A stretch of DNA of 64,000 bases from DATHAP01 sp963762865 (GTDB lineage Bacteria > Actinomycetota > Actinomycetes > JACCUZ01): assembly GCA_963762865.1 (NCBI GenBank), contig CAVXNC010000011.1, positions 186,001 through 250,000 on the forward strand, read 5' to 3'. Shown one piece after another: positions 9,160 to 16,673 of the stretch; the first letter of the stretch is position 1, and every line of letters starts with the position of its first letter. A program made the position numbers and the translations under genes. The notes under the pieces were generated by a model. The model did no database searches and was not told the origin of the DNA. It was given only the letters and a program-made list of their open reading frames with translations.

Positions 9160-9704
9160 CCGAGCTGCGCGGCAGCGCCACAGGCACCGACGCGGCCGAT
9201 CCCGACACCGACCGCGACGCCGCGATCGTCGGCTACTTCGCGACGTACTACGACCGTCTCGTCCGCACGGCGATGCTGCTGGTGGACGACAAGGAGACGG
9301 CAGAGGACGTCGTCATGGACGCCTTCGTCGGCCTCCGGCTGCGGTGGCGGGGGCTGCGGGACCCGGAGGAGTCGTTCCGGTACTTGCGCTCCAGCGTCCT
9401 CAACGGAGCGCGCAGCAAGCTGCGTCGCCGGAGGGTGCAGCGCCTCGTCGACCGGCCGCAGCGTCCGGGCACCGACCCGTCCGCCGAGGCGGTGGCACTG
9501 GCCAGGCACGACGACCGGACCCTGGCCGCGGCCGTGCGCCGGCTCCCCCGCCGGCAGAGAGAGGTGATCGTCTTGCGCTACTACCTCGACCTCAGCGAGG
9601 CCGAGATCGCCGACACGCTCGGGATCAGCCCCGGGTCGGTGAAGTCGCACGCGTCCCGTGCGGTCCACGCTCTCGCCGCGACCCAGTCGGTGGTGCCCGG
9701 ATGA
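9156..9704 (+). CDS. ECF (SigE-family) RNA polymerase sigma factor
   Basis: A 182-residue sigma-70 family protein with only regions 2 and 4. Region 2 spans about residues 28-90 (YFATYYDRLVRTAMLLVDD, then AEDVVMDAFVGLRLRW). Region 4 spans about 125-180 (RRLPRRQREVIVLRYYLDLS, then EIADTLGISPGSVKSHASRA, a clear helix-turn-helix). The start is GTG at 9156, overlapping the lipoprotein stop; its own stop overlaps the ATG of the next gene (ATGA). No zinc-binding anti-sigma gene is adjacent, so the likely regulator is the membrane beta-propeller protein encoded downstream (inference). Confidence 0.9.
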   Translation: MTELRGSATGTDAADPDTDRDAAIVGYFATYYDRLVRTAMLLVDDKETAEDVVMDAFVGLRLRWRGLRDPEESFRYLRSSVLNGARSKLRRRRVQRLVDRPQRPGTDPSAEAVALARHDDRTLAAAVRRLPRRQREVIVLRYYLDLSEAEIADTLGISPGSVKSHASRAVHALAATQSVVPG

Positions 9705-10807
9705 CCGGCCTGGACCGCGACCTCGCCGCCGCGCTGCACCGCGAGGTGGACGGCCTGTCCGTCGACCCCGCCGGCGCCGTGGCCCGGTTCCCCGACCGGC
9801 TCCGGGCGCGACGGCGCCAACGCCGCGGCGCCGCAGTCGGAGCCGCCGCCGCGGCCGTCGTCCTGGTGGCCGCCGTCGGACTCTCCGGTGGCGGGCAGCG
9901 GGACGCCGACGGCCCGCCGGCCGAGGACGGCCGCCGGGTCACGTCGGTCGAGCCGCGCGGGACCACCCGGATCGCGTTGGGGGGTGCACCGTCGCGGGTG
10001 ACCGCTGACGGCGACGTGCTCTGGGTGGCCCTGGGGACCGGGTCCATCGCCCGGGTGGACACCGCGACCGACATCGTCACCCGGGTCGGCGAGCTGCCCA
10101 GCATCCCGTTCGACGTGCAGCCTGCCGGCGGGCTCCTGTGGGTCTCGCTGCCCAACGACAACCGGGTCGTCGCCATCGACCCCGCCGACGGTCGGCTGGT
10201 CCACAGCGTGCCGACCACGGCGCCGGGGCCGCGCGGGCTGACAGCAGCAGGCAGTTCGATCTGGGCGACGGCGGGCACCCGGCTCCTGCAGATCGACGCC
10301 GCGACGGGAGAGACCACTCGATCGGTGGCGCTCCCCGATGCGGCGCTGCCATACGACGTCAGCGTCACGGCGGACGCCGCCTGGGTGACCGACAGCCGCG
10401 CTCCGGTCGTGACCCGCGTCCCGCTGGACGGTGGCGACCCTTCCTCGGTCGACGTGGGCGGTCCCACCGTCGGGACGGTGGCCAGCGCCGGGACAGTCTG
10501 GGTCGGGCTCAAGGAGGAACCCGCCTTGCTGCGCCTTGACCCGCAGTCCGGCGCTGTCCGGTCCCGGGCGCCCCTGCCGGCAGCCACCCTCGGCCTCGCT
10601 GTCGTCGGCGGCGACGTCTGGGCGGCAGCCCCCGACGCCGACCGGGTGGTGTCCTTCGACGGCGCATCGGGTCGCAAGACCCGGGACTGGAGGGTCGGCG
10701 ACTTCCCGCCGATCGTCGCCGGCGACGGCAGCACCGTGTGGGTCTCCAGCAACCTGTCGAACGAGCTCGTCAAGGTGCCGCTGGCGGGCAACAGCAACAG
10801 CCGGTGA
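9701..10807 (+). CDS. membrane-anchored beta-propeller protein, candidate sigma regulator
   Basis: A 368-residue protein with a short cytoplasmic N-terminus (MTGLDRDLAAALHREVDGL, ending in Arg-rich RARRRQRR), one membrane helix at about residues 46-65 and a large outer domain. That domain has repeated blades (VLWVALGTGSIARVDTATD, LLWVSLPNDNRVVAIDP, SIWATAGTRLLQID, TVWVGLKEEPALLRLDP, DVWAAAPDADRVVSFD). The layout (inner tail, one helix, outer sensor) is that of an anti-sigma factor, but no known anti-sigma domain is recognisable in the ~45-residue tail. It ends 13 bp before the convergent hisF stop. Confidence 0.75.
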   Translation: MTGLDRDLAAALHREVDGLSVDPAGAVARFPDRLRARRRQRRGAAVGAAAAAVVLVAAVGLSGGGQRDADGPPAEDGRRVTSVEPRGTTRIALGGAPSRVTADGDVLWVALGTGSIARVDTATDIVTRVGELPSIPFDVQPAGGLLWVSLPNDNRVVAIDPADGRLVHSVPTTAPGPRGLTAAGSSIWATAGTRLLQIDAATGETTRSVALPDAALPYDVSVTADAAWVTDSRAPVVTRVPLDGGDPSSVDVGGPTVGTVASAGTVWVGLKEEPALLRLDPQSGAVRSRAPLPAATLGLAVVGGDVWAAAPDADRVVSFDGASGRKTRDWRVGDFPPIVAGDGSTVWVSSNLSNELVKVPLAGNSNSR

Positions 10808-10820
10808 CCCGGGCCGATCC

Positions 10821-11615
10821 TCAGCGGACGGTGTGACCACCGGCCCGCAGGGCGTCCTTGACCTCACCGACCCGCAGCTGGCCGAAGTGGAACACGCTCG
10901 CGGCCAGCACCGCATCGGCGCCGGCGTCGACGGCCGGAGCGAAGTGCTCCAGAGCGCCCGCTCCCCCGCTGGCGACGACCGGCACGTCCACGGCGGCCCG
11001 CACGGCGCGGACCATCTCCAGGTCGTAGCCGGCCCTGGTGCCGTCGGCGTCCATCGAGTTGAGCAGGATCTCCCCGGCACCGGCCGCCGCGCAGCGCCGT
11101 GCCCAGTCCACCGCGTCGATGCCGGTGCCGGTCCGGCCGCCGTGCGTGGTCACCTCGAAGCCGGACGCCGTGCGGGGGCTTCCGGGCGTACCTCCGGACC
11201 GGCGCGCGTCGACGGACAGGACCAGCACCTGTGCGCCGAACCGCTGCGCGATCTCACCGACTAGCTCGGGACGCTCGACGGCCGCCGTGTTGACCCCCAC
11301 CTTGTCCGCGCCCGCCCGCAGCAGCCGGTCCACGTCGTCGACGGTGCGCACCCCACCGCCGACGGTCAGCGGGATGAAGACCTGCTCCGCGGTGCGCCTG
11401 ACGACGTCGTAGGTCGTCTCCCGCGACGAGCTCGAGGCCGAGATGTCGAGGAACACCAGCTCGTCGGCCCCCTCGGCGTCGTAGACCGCGGCCATCTCGA
11501 CGGGGTCGCCGGCATCACGCAGGTCGGTGAAGTTGACCCCCTTCACGACGCGGCCCGCGTCGACGTCCAGGCACGGGATGACCCGGACCGCGAGTCCGGT
11601 GGTGCTCGGGCTCAC
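10821..11615 (-). CDS. hisF: imidazole glycerol phosphate synthase, cyclase subunit
   Basis: TIM-barrel cyclase that, with HisH, turns PRFAR and ammonia into imidazole glycerol phosphate and AICAR. The 264-residue length is normal. Conserved parts include VIPCLDVDAGRVVKGVNF (first catalytic Asp), VGGGVRTVDDV, LSVDARR (second catalytic Asp) and VVASGGAGALEHF near the phosphate-binding end. An insertion-like RRSGGTPGSPRTAS segment follows the second Asp. The GTG start overlaps the ridA stop as GTGA. It is the last gene of the his run before the accessory block. Confidence 0.95.
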   Translation of the reverse strand: MSPSTTGLAVRVIPCLDVDAGRVVKGVNFTDLRDAGDPVEMAAVYDAEGADELVFLDISASSSSRETTYDVVRRTAEQVFIPLTVGGGVRTVDDVDRLLRAGADKVGVNTAAVERPELVGEIAQRFGAQVLVLSVDARRSGGTPGSPRTASGFEVTTHGGRTGTGIDAVDWARRCAAAGAGEILLNSMDADGTRAGYDLEMVRAVRAAVDVPVVASGGAGALEHFAPAVDAGADAVLAASVFHFGQLRVGEVKDALRAGGHTVR

Positions 11616-12010
11616 CACCCCGAGCCCGGCTTGTGGGCCACCGCCTCCACCTCGACCAGCATCCGGGGGTCGATCAGCCGTGACACCTCGACCATCGAGG
11701 TGGCCGGCATGGTCTCGCCGAACGCCTCCGCGTGCGCGCGCCCCACCTGCTCCCAGCGGTCGATGTCGGTGACGAAGATGCGGGTGCGGACGACGTCGTC
11801 GAGGTCCGCGCCGAGCTGCTGCAGGGCCCACCCGATGTTGGCGATCGCCTGCTTGGCCTGCTCGTACATGTCGCCCGCGTGCACGACCTCGCCCTCGACG
11901 ATCGAGGCGCAGCCCGTCACCCAGATGTGGTCCCCGGCGGCGACGGCGCGCGAGTAGCCGACCACCGCCTCCCAGGGTGCCCCGCTCGATACCTTGCGTC
12001 GTGCACTCAT
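11612..12010 (-). CDS. RidA-family enamine/imine deaminase
   Basis: A 132-residue RidA/YjgF/YER057c/UK114 family protein. RidA enzymes hydrolyse reactive 2-aminoacrylate-type enamines made by PLP enzymes. Family features: GYSRAVAAGDHIWVTG, QAKQAIANIGWALQQLGA, and the conserved Arg in VVRTRIFVTDIDRW that holds the substrate carboxylate. It overlaps hisF downstream and priA upstream by four bases each, so it is made as part of the his operon. Whether it acts on a histidine-pathway intermediate or is a general housekeeping member is not known. Confidence 0.85.
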   Translation of the reverse strand: MSARRKVSSGAPWEAVVGYSRAVAAGDHIWVTGCASIVEGEVVHAGDMYEQAKQAIANIGWALQQLGADLDDVVRTRIFVTDIDRWEQVGRAHAEAFGETMPATSMVEVSRLIDPRMLVEVEAVAHKPGSGW

Positions 12011-12768
12011 CGCGTCGCCTCCGAGGCGGCTTGGTGGGTGGCCGCCAGTGCGTCCTGCAGGGTGAACGCGCCGGCGTAGAGCGCCTTCCCCACGATCGCG
12101 CCCTCGACGCCCCGCGGCACGAGTGTCGCGATGGCGCGTACGTCGTCGAGGCTGGACACCCCGCCGCTCGCGACCACCGGGCGGTCCGTGGCGGCGCAGA
12201 CGTCGCGCAGCAGGTCGAGGTTGGGGCCGGTCATCGTGCCGTCACGACCCACGTCGGTGACGACGTAGCGCGCGCAGCCGTCGCGGTCGAGGCGGGCGAG
12301 GACGTCGTAGAGCTGTCCGCCCTCCTCGGTCCAGCCGCGGGCGGCCAAGGTGGTGCCGCGGACGTCCAGACCGACCGCCACGCGCTCGCCGTGCCGGGCG
12401 ATCGCGCGCGCACACCAGTCGGGGTCCTCCAGCGCCGCGGTGCCGATGTTGACGCGGGCGCACCCGGTCGCCAGCGCCGCATCGAGCGAGGCGTCGTCGC
12501 GGATGCCGCCCGACATCTCGACCCGGACATCGAGGCGGCCGACGACCTCGGCGAGCAGCGCGCGGTTCTCCCCCCGGCCGAAGGCGGCGTCCAGGTCGAC
12601 GAGGTGGACCCACTCGGCGCCGGACTCCTGCCAGGCGAGCGCGGCCACCAGCGGGTCGCCGTAGGACGTCTCGCTGCCGGCGGCGCCCTGCACCAGCCGG
12701 ACAGCCTGCCCACCGGCGACGTCGACGGCGGGCAGCAGCTCGAGGCGGGCTGTCCGCTCGGCGGTCAT
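12007..12768 (-). CDS. priA: phosphoribosyl isomerase PriA (HisA/TrpF)
   Basis: Isomerises ProFAR to PRFAR in histidine synthesis; in many actinobacteria the same enzyme also does the TrpF step of tryptophan synthesis. The 253-residue TIM barrel begins MTAERTARLELLPAVDVAGG (first catalytic Asp) and contains MSGGIRDDASLDAAL, GLDVRG, and VTDVGRDGTMTGPNLDLL with the second catalytic Asp. GGAGGA lies just upstream of the ATG at 12768, which overlaps the previous stop as ATGA. Dual function cannot be proved from sequence; the closeness of trpE fits it, and a trpF gene elsewhere would argue against it. Confidence 0.92.
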   Translation of the reverse strand: MTAERTARLELLPAVDVAGGQAVRLVQGAAGSETSYGDPLVAALAWQESGAEWVHLVDLDAAFGRGENRALLAEVVGRLDVRVEMSGGIRDDASLDAALATGCARVNIGTAALEDPDWCARAIARHGERVAVGLDVRGTTLAARGWTEEGGQLYDVLARLDRDGCARYVVTDVGRDGTMTGPNLDLLRDVCAATDRPVVASGGVSSLDDVRAIATLVPRGVEGAIVGKALYAGAFTLQDALAATHQAASEATR

Positions 12769-13106
12769 CGGGTCCTCCGGTCGAGGGCGAGGGTGACGAG
12801 CACGGGCATGGCCAGGACGCCGAGCAGGGCGGCGGTGAGGCGGATCCAGGGGTCGTCGGTCGCCAGCCAGACGATGGCCTGCACGGTGAGGTAGAGCCCG
12901 AGGATCACGCCGTTCTGGATCCTGCGCCGCCGGGCGAGCAGGCCCTGCTGACCGCGCCACCGGGTGCGCCGCGGCAGCCGGGAGCGCAGGGTCGCGGTCG
13001 CGGTGCGCCGGCGGGCCGCACGCTGCTCTCGTCGCTGCCGAGCCTCCCGGCCGGCGGCGGCCGCCTGCTCGCGCTCGGCCCTGCGGCGGGCGCGTTCCTT
13101 GCTCAC
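12765..13106 (-). CDS. small basic membrane protein between hisH and priA
   Basis: A 113-residue protein not assigned to a named family. Residues 1-55 are extremely rich in Arg and Ala (KERARRRAEREQAAAAGREA and similar), then come two probable membrane helices at about 60-78 (VILGLYLTVQAIVWLA) and 87-107 (LTAALLGVLAMPVLVTLAL). The charged half should face the cytoplasm. The GTG start overlaps the hisH stop and the stop overlaps the priA start, so it is coupled into the his operon. A role for it in histidine synthesis is not evident. Confidence 0.7.
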   Translation of the reverse strand: MSKERARRRAEREQAAAAGREARQRREQRAARRRTATATLRSRLPRRTRWRGQQGLLARRRRIQNGVILGLYLTVQAIVWLATDDPWIRLTAALLGVLAMPVLVTLALDRRTR

Positions 13107-13741
13107 AGGGTGCCCACCCAGTTGCGCAGCAGCCGGGCGCCCGCGGCGCCGGACTTCTCGGGGTGGAACTGGGTGGCCGACAGCGGGCCGTTCTCGACCA
13201 CGGCGACGAACGGCTTGCCGTGCTCGGCCCAGCTCACCCTCGGAGAGGGCATCGGGTGCGTCGGGGTGAGCTGCCAGTCGAGCACGCCGTAGGAGTGCAC
13301 GAAGTAGAAGCGCTCGTCCTCGACGCCGGCCAGCAGGCGGCTCCCCTCGGCGGCCGACACGGTGTTCCAGCCCATGTGCGGCAGCACGGCGGCGTCGAGA
13401 CGCTCCACGGTGCCCGGCCACTCGCCGCAGCCCTGGGTCTCGACGCCGTGCTCCAGCCCGCGCTCGAAGAGGACCTGCATGCCGACGCAGATCCCGAGGA
13501 CGGGCCGGCCGCCGGCCAGCCGCCGGTCGATCGCCTCGTCGCCGCGCACGCCCTTCAGCCCCGCCATGCACGCGGCGAAGGCCCCCACGCCGGGGACCAC
13601 CAGGCCGTCCGCGTGCAGCGCAGCGGACAGCTCGGCGGTGACGGTGACGTCGGCGCCGGCCGCGGTCAGCGCCCGCTCTGCCGACCGCAGGTTGCCCGAC
13701 CCGGAGTCCAGGACGACCACGGTGGGGAGGGACGGGCTCAC
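13103..13741 (-). CDS. hisH: imidazole glycerol phosphate synthase, glutaminase subunit
   Basis: Class I glutamine amidotransferase that feeds ammonia to HisF. The 212-residue protein has the nucleophile elbow GICVGMQ (Cys85) and the His-Glu pair in QFHPEKSG close to residue 193. Other family blocks are LDSGSGNLRS at the start, PGVGAF and GWNTV. The start is GTG at 13741. The stop overlaps the next gene as GTGA. HisF, its partner, is three genes downstream in the same overlapping run. Confidence 0.95.
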   Translation of the reverse strand: MSPSLPTVVVLDSGSGNLRSAERALTAAGADVTVTAELSAALHADGLVVPGVGAFAACMAGLKGVRGDEAIDRRLAGGRPVLGICVGMQVLFERGLEHGVETQGCGEWPGTVERLDAAVLPHMGWNTVSAAEGSRLLAGVEDERFYFVHSYGVLDWQLTPTHPMPSPRVSWAEHGKPFVAVVENGPLSATQFHPEKSGAAGARLLRNWVGTL

Positions 13742-13801
13742 CCCGCCGAGGCTACCGGGGCGGCCGGCTCGCGACCGGTGGGTGAGACCTCGGTCGGGCT
13801 A

Positions 13802-14686
13802 CTACTGACCGTCGGGCGGGAGCAGCGAGCGCGCGTCGCGCGGCACCCTGACCTTCGAGCGTCCCGGGTGCGCCGCGCGCACCGACGACCGCCGCAGCTC
13901 GCCGGCAGCCTCGGCCGCGATAGCAGTGAGTGCGACGACGGCACCGAGGCCGAGAGCGAGGAGCGGCCAGCTCCCGTCGTGCACCCACCCCTCGACGGAG
14001 AAGGCGAGCGTGCCGACCAGCACGAGCAGGTGGGCAGCGCGGATGACCCAGGTGCGCCGGGCCCACGGCAGCGGTGTGAAGTCCCTGCCGAGGAGCCGCT
14101 CGAGGCGTCCACGCCGCCGCTGCCGCTCGACCGCCGGCAGGTGCAGGCGCTCCTGTGCCAGCCGGTCGGCGGTCGCGCCGATGGCCACGAGGGGCAGGCC
14201 GAGCGCGGTGCAGAACGCCGCGAGCCGGGCCTCCGGGCTCCCGCTGCGGTCGTCGAGCAGCAGCTCCAGCAGCTCCGTACGCTCCGGGACGCCGAAGCGT
14301 GAGCAGAACGTGAACGCGTCCGGCTCGACCCGTGACGCGGCCGGCTCGCCGGACTCCTCCGAGCGCCAGCCGACGAACGCGGTGTCGTGCTCGCGCGACA
14401 TCAGCTGGCTCACGCCGAGACCGCCGCGGACGGAGAAGACCAGCACCTGGGCGAGCCCGGCGTCACAGATCGCCCGGCCCAGCCCGACCAGGTCGTAGGG
14501 GTCGACGTCGTCCACGACGTGCCCGGCCGCCGGGTGGTCGGGCAGCACGAGCACCCACCCCTCGCCGGCCGGGGCGATCCAGGCTTCGCGGCCCTGCCGG
14601 ACGACGACCTCGCGGACCCGCTCGAGCGGCCCGCGGACCAGGATCGAGGCGGTGGAGACGTCGGCACGGGTAGGCATGCTCCGCAT
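13802..14686 (-). CDS. unknown protein with C-terminal membrane hairpin
   Basis: About 294 residues, not recognised. The N-terminal ~200 residues look soluble and include HVVDDVDPYDLVGLGRAIC and CSRFGVPERTELLELLLDD. Two probable membrane helices follow near residues 220-245 (VIRAAHLLVLVGTLAFSVEG) and 250-275 (PLLALGLGAVVALTAIAAEA), then a basic tail. ATG 14686 has GGGTGG upstream; ATG 14677 is the alternative. It lies between hisB and hisH and is bounded upstream by a palindromic element. A 60-bp gap separates it from hisH, so unlike its neighbours it is not translationally coupled. Confidence 0.65.
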   Translation of the reverse strand: MRSMPTRADVSTASILVRGPLERVREVVVRQGREAWIAPAGEGWVLVLPDHPAAGHVVDDVDPYDLVGLGRAICDAGLAQVLVFSVRGGLGVSQLMSREHDTAFVGWRSEESGEPAASRVEPDAFTFCSRFGVPERTELLELLLDDRSGSPEARLAAFCTALGLPLVAIGATADRLAQERLHLPAVERQRRRGRLERLLGRDFTPLPWARRTWVIRAAHLLVLVGTLAFSVEGWVHDGSWPLLALGLGAVVALTAIAAEAAGELRRSSVRAAHPGRSKVRVPRDARSLLPPDGQ

Positions 14687-14806
14687 CCGTCCACCCTTGC
14701 CACCCGGCGCCGCCCCGCGTCGGGTCTTTGCCGAACCCGGCCCACCTGGCGGACGACAACCGTCCGTTCGCACCATCGCGCGTCCCCCGCCCGGCCCACC
14801 AAGATC

Positions 14807-14861
14807 AACTGTGCGCCGACACACCAGTCACCCGGTGTGTCTGGTGTGTCAACGCACACTG
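14807..14861. repeat. palindromic intergenic element E (after hisB)
   Basis: Arms at 14807-14827 and 14841-14861 pair with three mismatches over 21 bp around a 13-base loop; the core pair is GACACACCAG/CTGGTGTGTC. A CAAGATCA flank precedes the left arm, as in element G near 62680. Lying just past the hisB stop, it may act as a terminator. Confidence 0.7.
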
Positions 14862-14870
14862 CGGTCGGGG

Positions 14871-15464
14871 TCAGGTGCCGAGGGTGCCCTTGGTCGAGGG
14901 GACGCCGGCGACCCGAGCGTCCAGGGCGACCGCGTCGCGCAGCGCCCGGGCCACCGCCTTGAACTGCGCCTCGACCACGTGGTGCGCGTTGCGCCCGGCG
15001 AGCACCCGGACGTGCAGGCAGACCTGCGCGCTCGCGGTGAAGGACTCCCAGATGTGGCGGGTCAGCGTGGTGTCGTAGGTGCCGATCAGCTCGACGACCT
15101 CGGGCTCGGTGTGGACGACGTAGGGTCGCCCGGACAGGTCCACCGCGGCCTGCACCAGCGTCTCGTCCAGCGGCACCAGGGCGTCGCCGAAGCGCCGGAT
15201 GCCCGCCTTGTCGCCGAGCGCCTCGCGCAGCGCCTGGCCGACCGCGATGGCGGTGTCTTCGACGGTGTGGTGCGGGTCCACCTCGAGGTCACCCCGGGTG
15301 CGCACCGTCAGGTCGAAGCCGCCGTGCTTGCCGAGCTGGGCGAGCATGTGGTCGAAGAACGGCACTCCGGTGTCGACCTCGGTCCGGCCGGCCCCGTCCA
15401 GGTCGATCTCGACGTGGACGCTGGACTCCTTGGTCTCGCGGTCGACGGTCGCCGTCCTACCCAT
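14871..15464 (-). CDS. hisB: imidazoleglycerol-phosphate dehydratase
   Basis: Dehydrates imidazole glycerol phosphate to imidazole acetol phosphate. The 197-residue protein is the monofunctional HisB, without a histidinol phosphatase domain. The two metal-binding His-His-Glu/Asp signatures are present: DPHHTVEDTA near residue 65 and RNAHHVVEAQ near residue 165, with FFDHMLAQLGKHG in the N-terminal half. ATG 15464 gives the usual N-terminus; an upstream in-frame start at 15491 would run into a palindrome. The gene is flanked by two unrelated palindromic elements and so is less tightly joined to hisC than hisC is to hisD. Confidence 0.94.
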   Translation of the reverse strand: MGRTATVDRETKESSVHVEIDLDGAGRTEVDTGVPFFDHMLAQLGKHGGFDLTVRTRGDLEVDPHHTVEDTAIAVGQALREALGDKAGIRRFGDALVPLDETLVQAAVDLSGRPYVVHTEPEVVELIGTYDTTLTRHIWESFTASAQVCLHVRVLAGRNAHHVVEAQFKAVARALRDAVALDARVAGVPSTKGTLGT

Positions 15465-15492
15465 CACTGCACCCGCCCGATCTCTCGACATT

Positions 15493-15572
15493 GATCACGC
15501 TCGCGTGGTCAATTGCTGCTGGGCGCGGCAAATTTGCCGCGCCTGGGGTGAATTGACCACGCCAGCGTGATC
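15493..15572. repeat. nested double palindrome D between hisC and hisB
   Basis: Outer arms of 22 bp at 15493-15514 and 15551-15572 (GATCACGCT...AGCGTGATC) pair with one mismatch. Inside is a perfect 22-bp palindrome at 15522-15543 centred on AAATTT, the most AT-rich spot for kilobases. It could fold as a cruciform or RNA hairpin and may end or attenuate the hisD-hisC transcript, or be a mobile palindrome. Confidence 0.8.
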
Positions 15573-15587
15573 GTTTCGGCAGAGGGG

Positions 15588-16673
15588 TCATGCCTCTCCC
15601 ATGCCGTCCCGCATCGCGTCCAGGAAGGCTGTGACCTCGTCCTCGGTGCCCGCGGTGACGCGCAGCCAGCCGGGCAACCCGACGTCGCGGACCAGGACCC
15701 CCCGGTCGAGCAGCCCCTGCCAGGTGGCCCGCTGGTCGCCGAACTCGCCGAAGAGCACGAAGTTGGCGTCCGAGTCGACCACCTCGAGGCCCATGCCGCG
15801 CAGCTCGGTCACCAGCCGGTCGCGCTGCTCCTTGACCGCCTGCACGGTCGCGAGCAGCTCGTCGGTGTGCGCGAGGGCGGCCAGCGCCGCGGCCTGGGTG
15901 ATCGCCGACAGGTGGTAGGGCAGCCGCACCAGGTGCAGCGCGTCGACCACGTCGGGATCAGCCGCGAGGTAGCCGACCCGGGCACCGGCGAGGGCGAAGG
16001 CCTTCGACATCGTGCGGGTCACGACCAGGCGTGGCCGACCGTCGAGCAGAGCCACCGCCGACGGGCGGGTGGCGAACTCCGCGTAGGCCTCGTCGACGAC
16101 CACCAGCCCGGGCGCGGCGTCGTGGACCGCCTCGACCACGTCGAGGTCCAGCGCCGTGCCGGTGGGGTTGTTGGGCGAGCAGAGGAAGACGACGTCCGGC
16201 GCGTGCTCCCGGACCACCAGCGACGCCTGCTCGGGCTCGAGGCGGAAGCCGGCGAGCCGCTCCAGCCCGAGCCAGCGCGTGCCGGTCGCCTCGGAGATCA
16301 GCCGGTGCATCGAGTAGGTCGGGTCGAAGCCCAGCGCCGTACGCCCCGGCCCGCCGAAGGCCATCAGCAGCTGCTGCAGCACCTCGTTGCTGCCGTTCGC
16401 CGCCCACACCTGTCGCGTCCCGAGCGCGACCCCGGTGGTCTTCGTGAGGTACGTCGCCAGCTCGGTGCGCAGGGTCAGCGCCTCGCGGTCGGGGTAGCGG
16501 TTCAGCAGCCGGGCCGCCGCGGCGACCTTGTCGGCCAGGTCGGCCACCAGGCTCGGCGAGGGCGGGTGCGGGTTCTCGTTGGTGTTGAGCCGGACCGCCA
16601 CCTCGAGCTGCGGCGCGCCGTAGGGCGTTCGGCCGCGCAGGTCCTCGCGGAGCAGCTTCTCGACCTCGCTCAC
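15588..16673 (-). CDS. hisC: histidinol-phosphate aminotransferase
   Basis: PLP enzyme that transaminates imidazole acetol phosphate with glutamate. The 361-residue protein has the fold-type I landmarks: LNTNENPHPP near residue 30, ANGSNEVLQQLL, CSPNNPTGTAL, DEAYAEF and the PLP lysine in TMSKAFALAGARVG (Lys224). The GTG start at 16673 overlaps the hisD stop as GTGA, with GAGGGG a few bases upstream. Its 3' end is followed within 20 bp by palindrome D. Confidence 0.94.
   Translation of the reverse strand: MSEVEKLLREDLRGRTPYGAPQLEVAVRLNTNENPHPPSPSLVADLADKVAAAARLLNRYPDREALTLRTELATYLTKTTGVALGTRQVWAANGSNEVLQQLLMAFGGPGRTALGFDPTYSMHRLISEATGTRWLGLERLAGFRLEPEQASLVVREHAPDVVFLCSPNNPTGTALDLDVVEAVHDAAPGLVVVDEAYAEFATRPSAVALLDGRPRLVVTRTMSKAFALAGARVGYLAADPDVVDALHLVRLPYHLSAITQAAALAALAHTDELLATVQAVKEQRDRLVTELRGMGLEVVDSDANFVLFGEFGDQRATWQGLLDRGVLVRDVGLPGWLRVTAGTEDEVTAFLDAMRDGMGEA

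Noticed and set aside
1155..10807. Accessory block between hisF and hisI as a recently acquired genomic island
   Set aside because: No integrase, transposase, tRNA target, direct repeats or change in base composition was seen; rearrangement or old insertion is as likely.
7070..10807. Protease and sigma-factor cassette as one regulated-proteolysis system
   Set aside because: The M43 enzyme is secreted, lies on the opposite strand and has its own terminator; nothing in the sequence ties it to the cassette.
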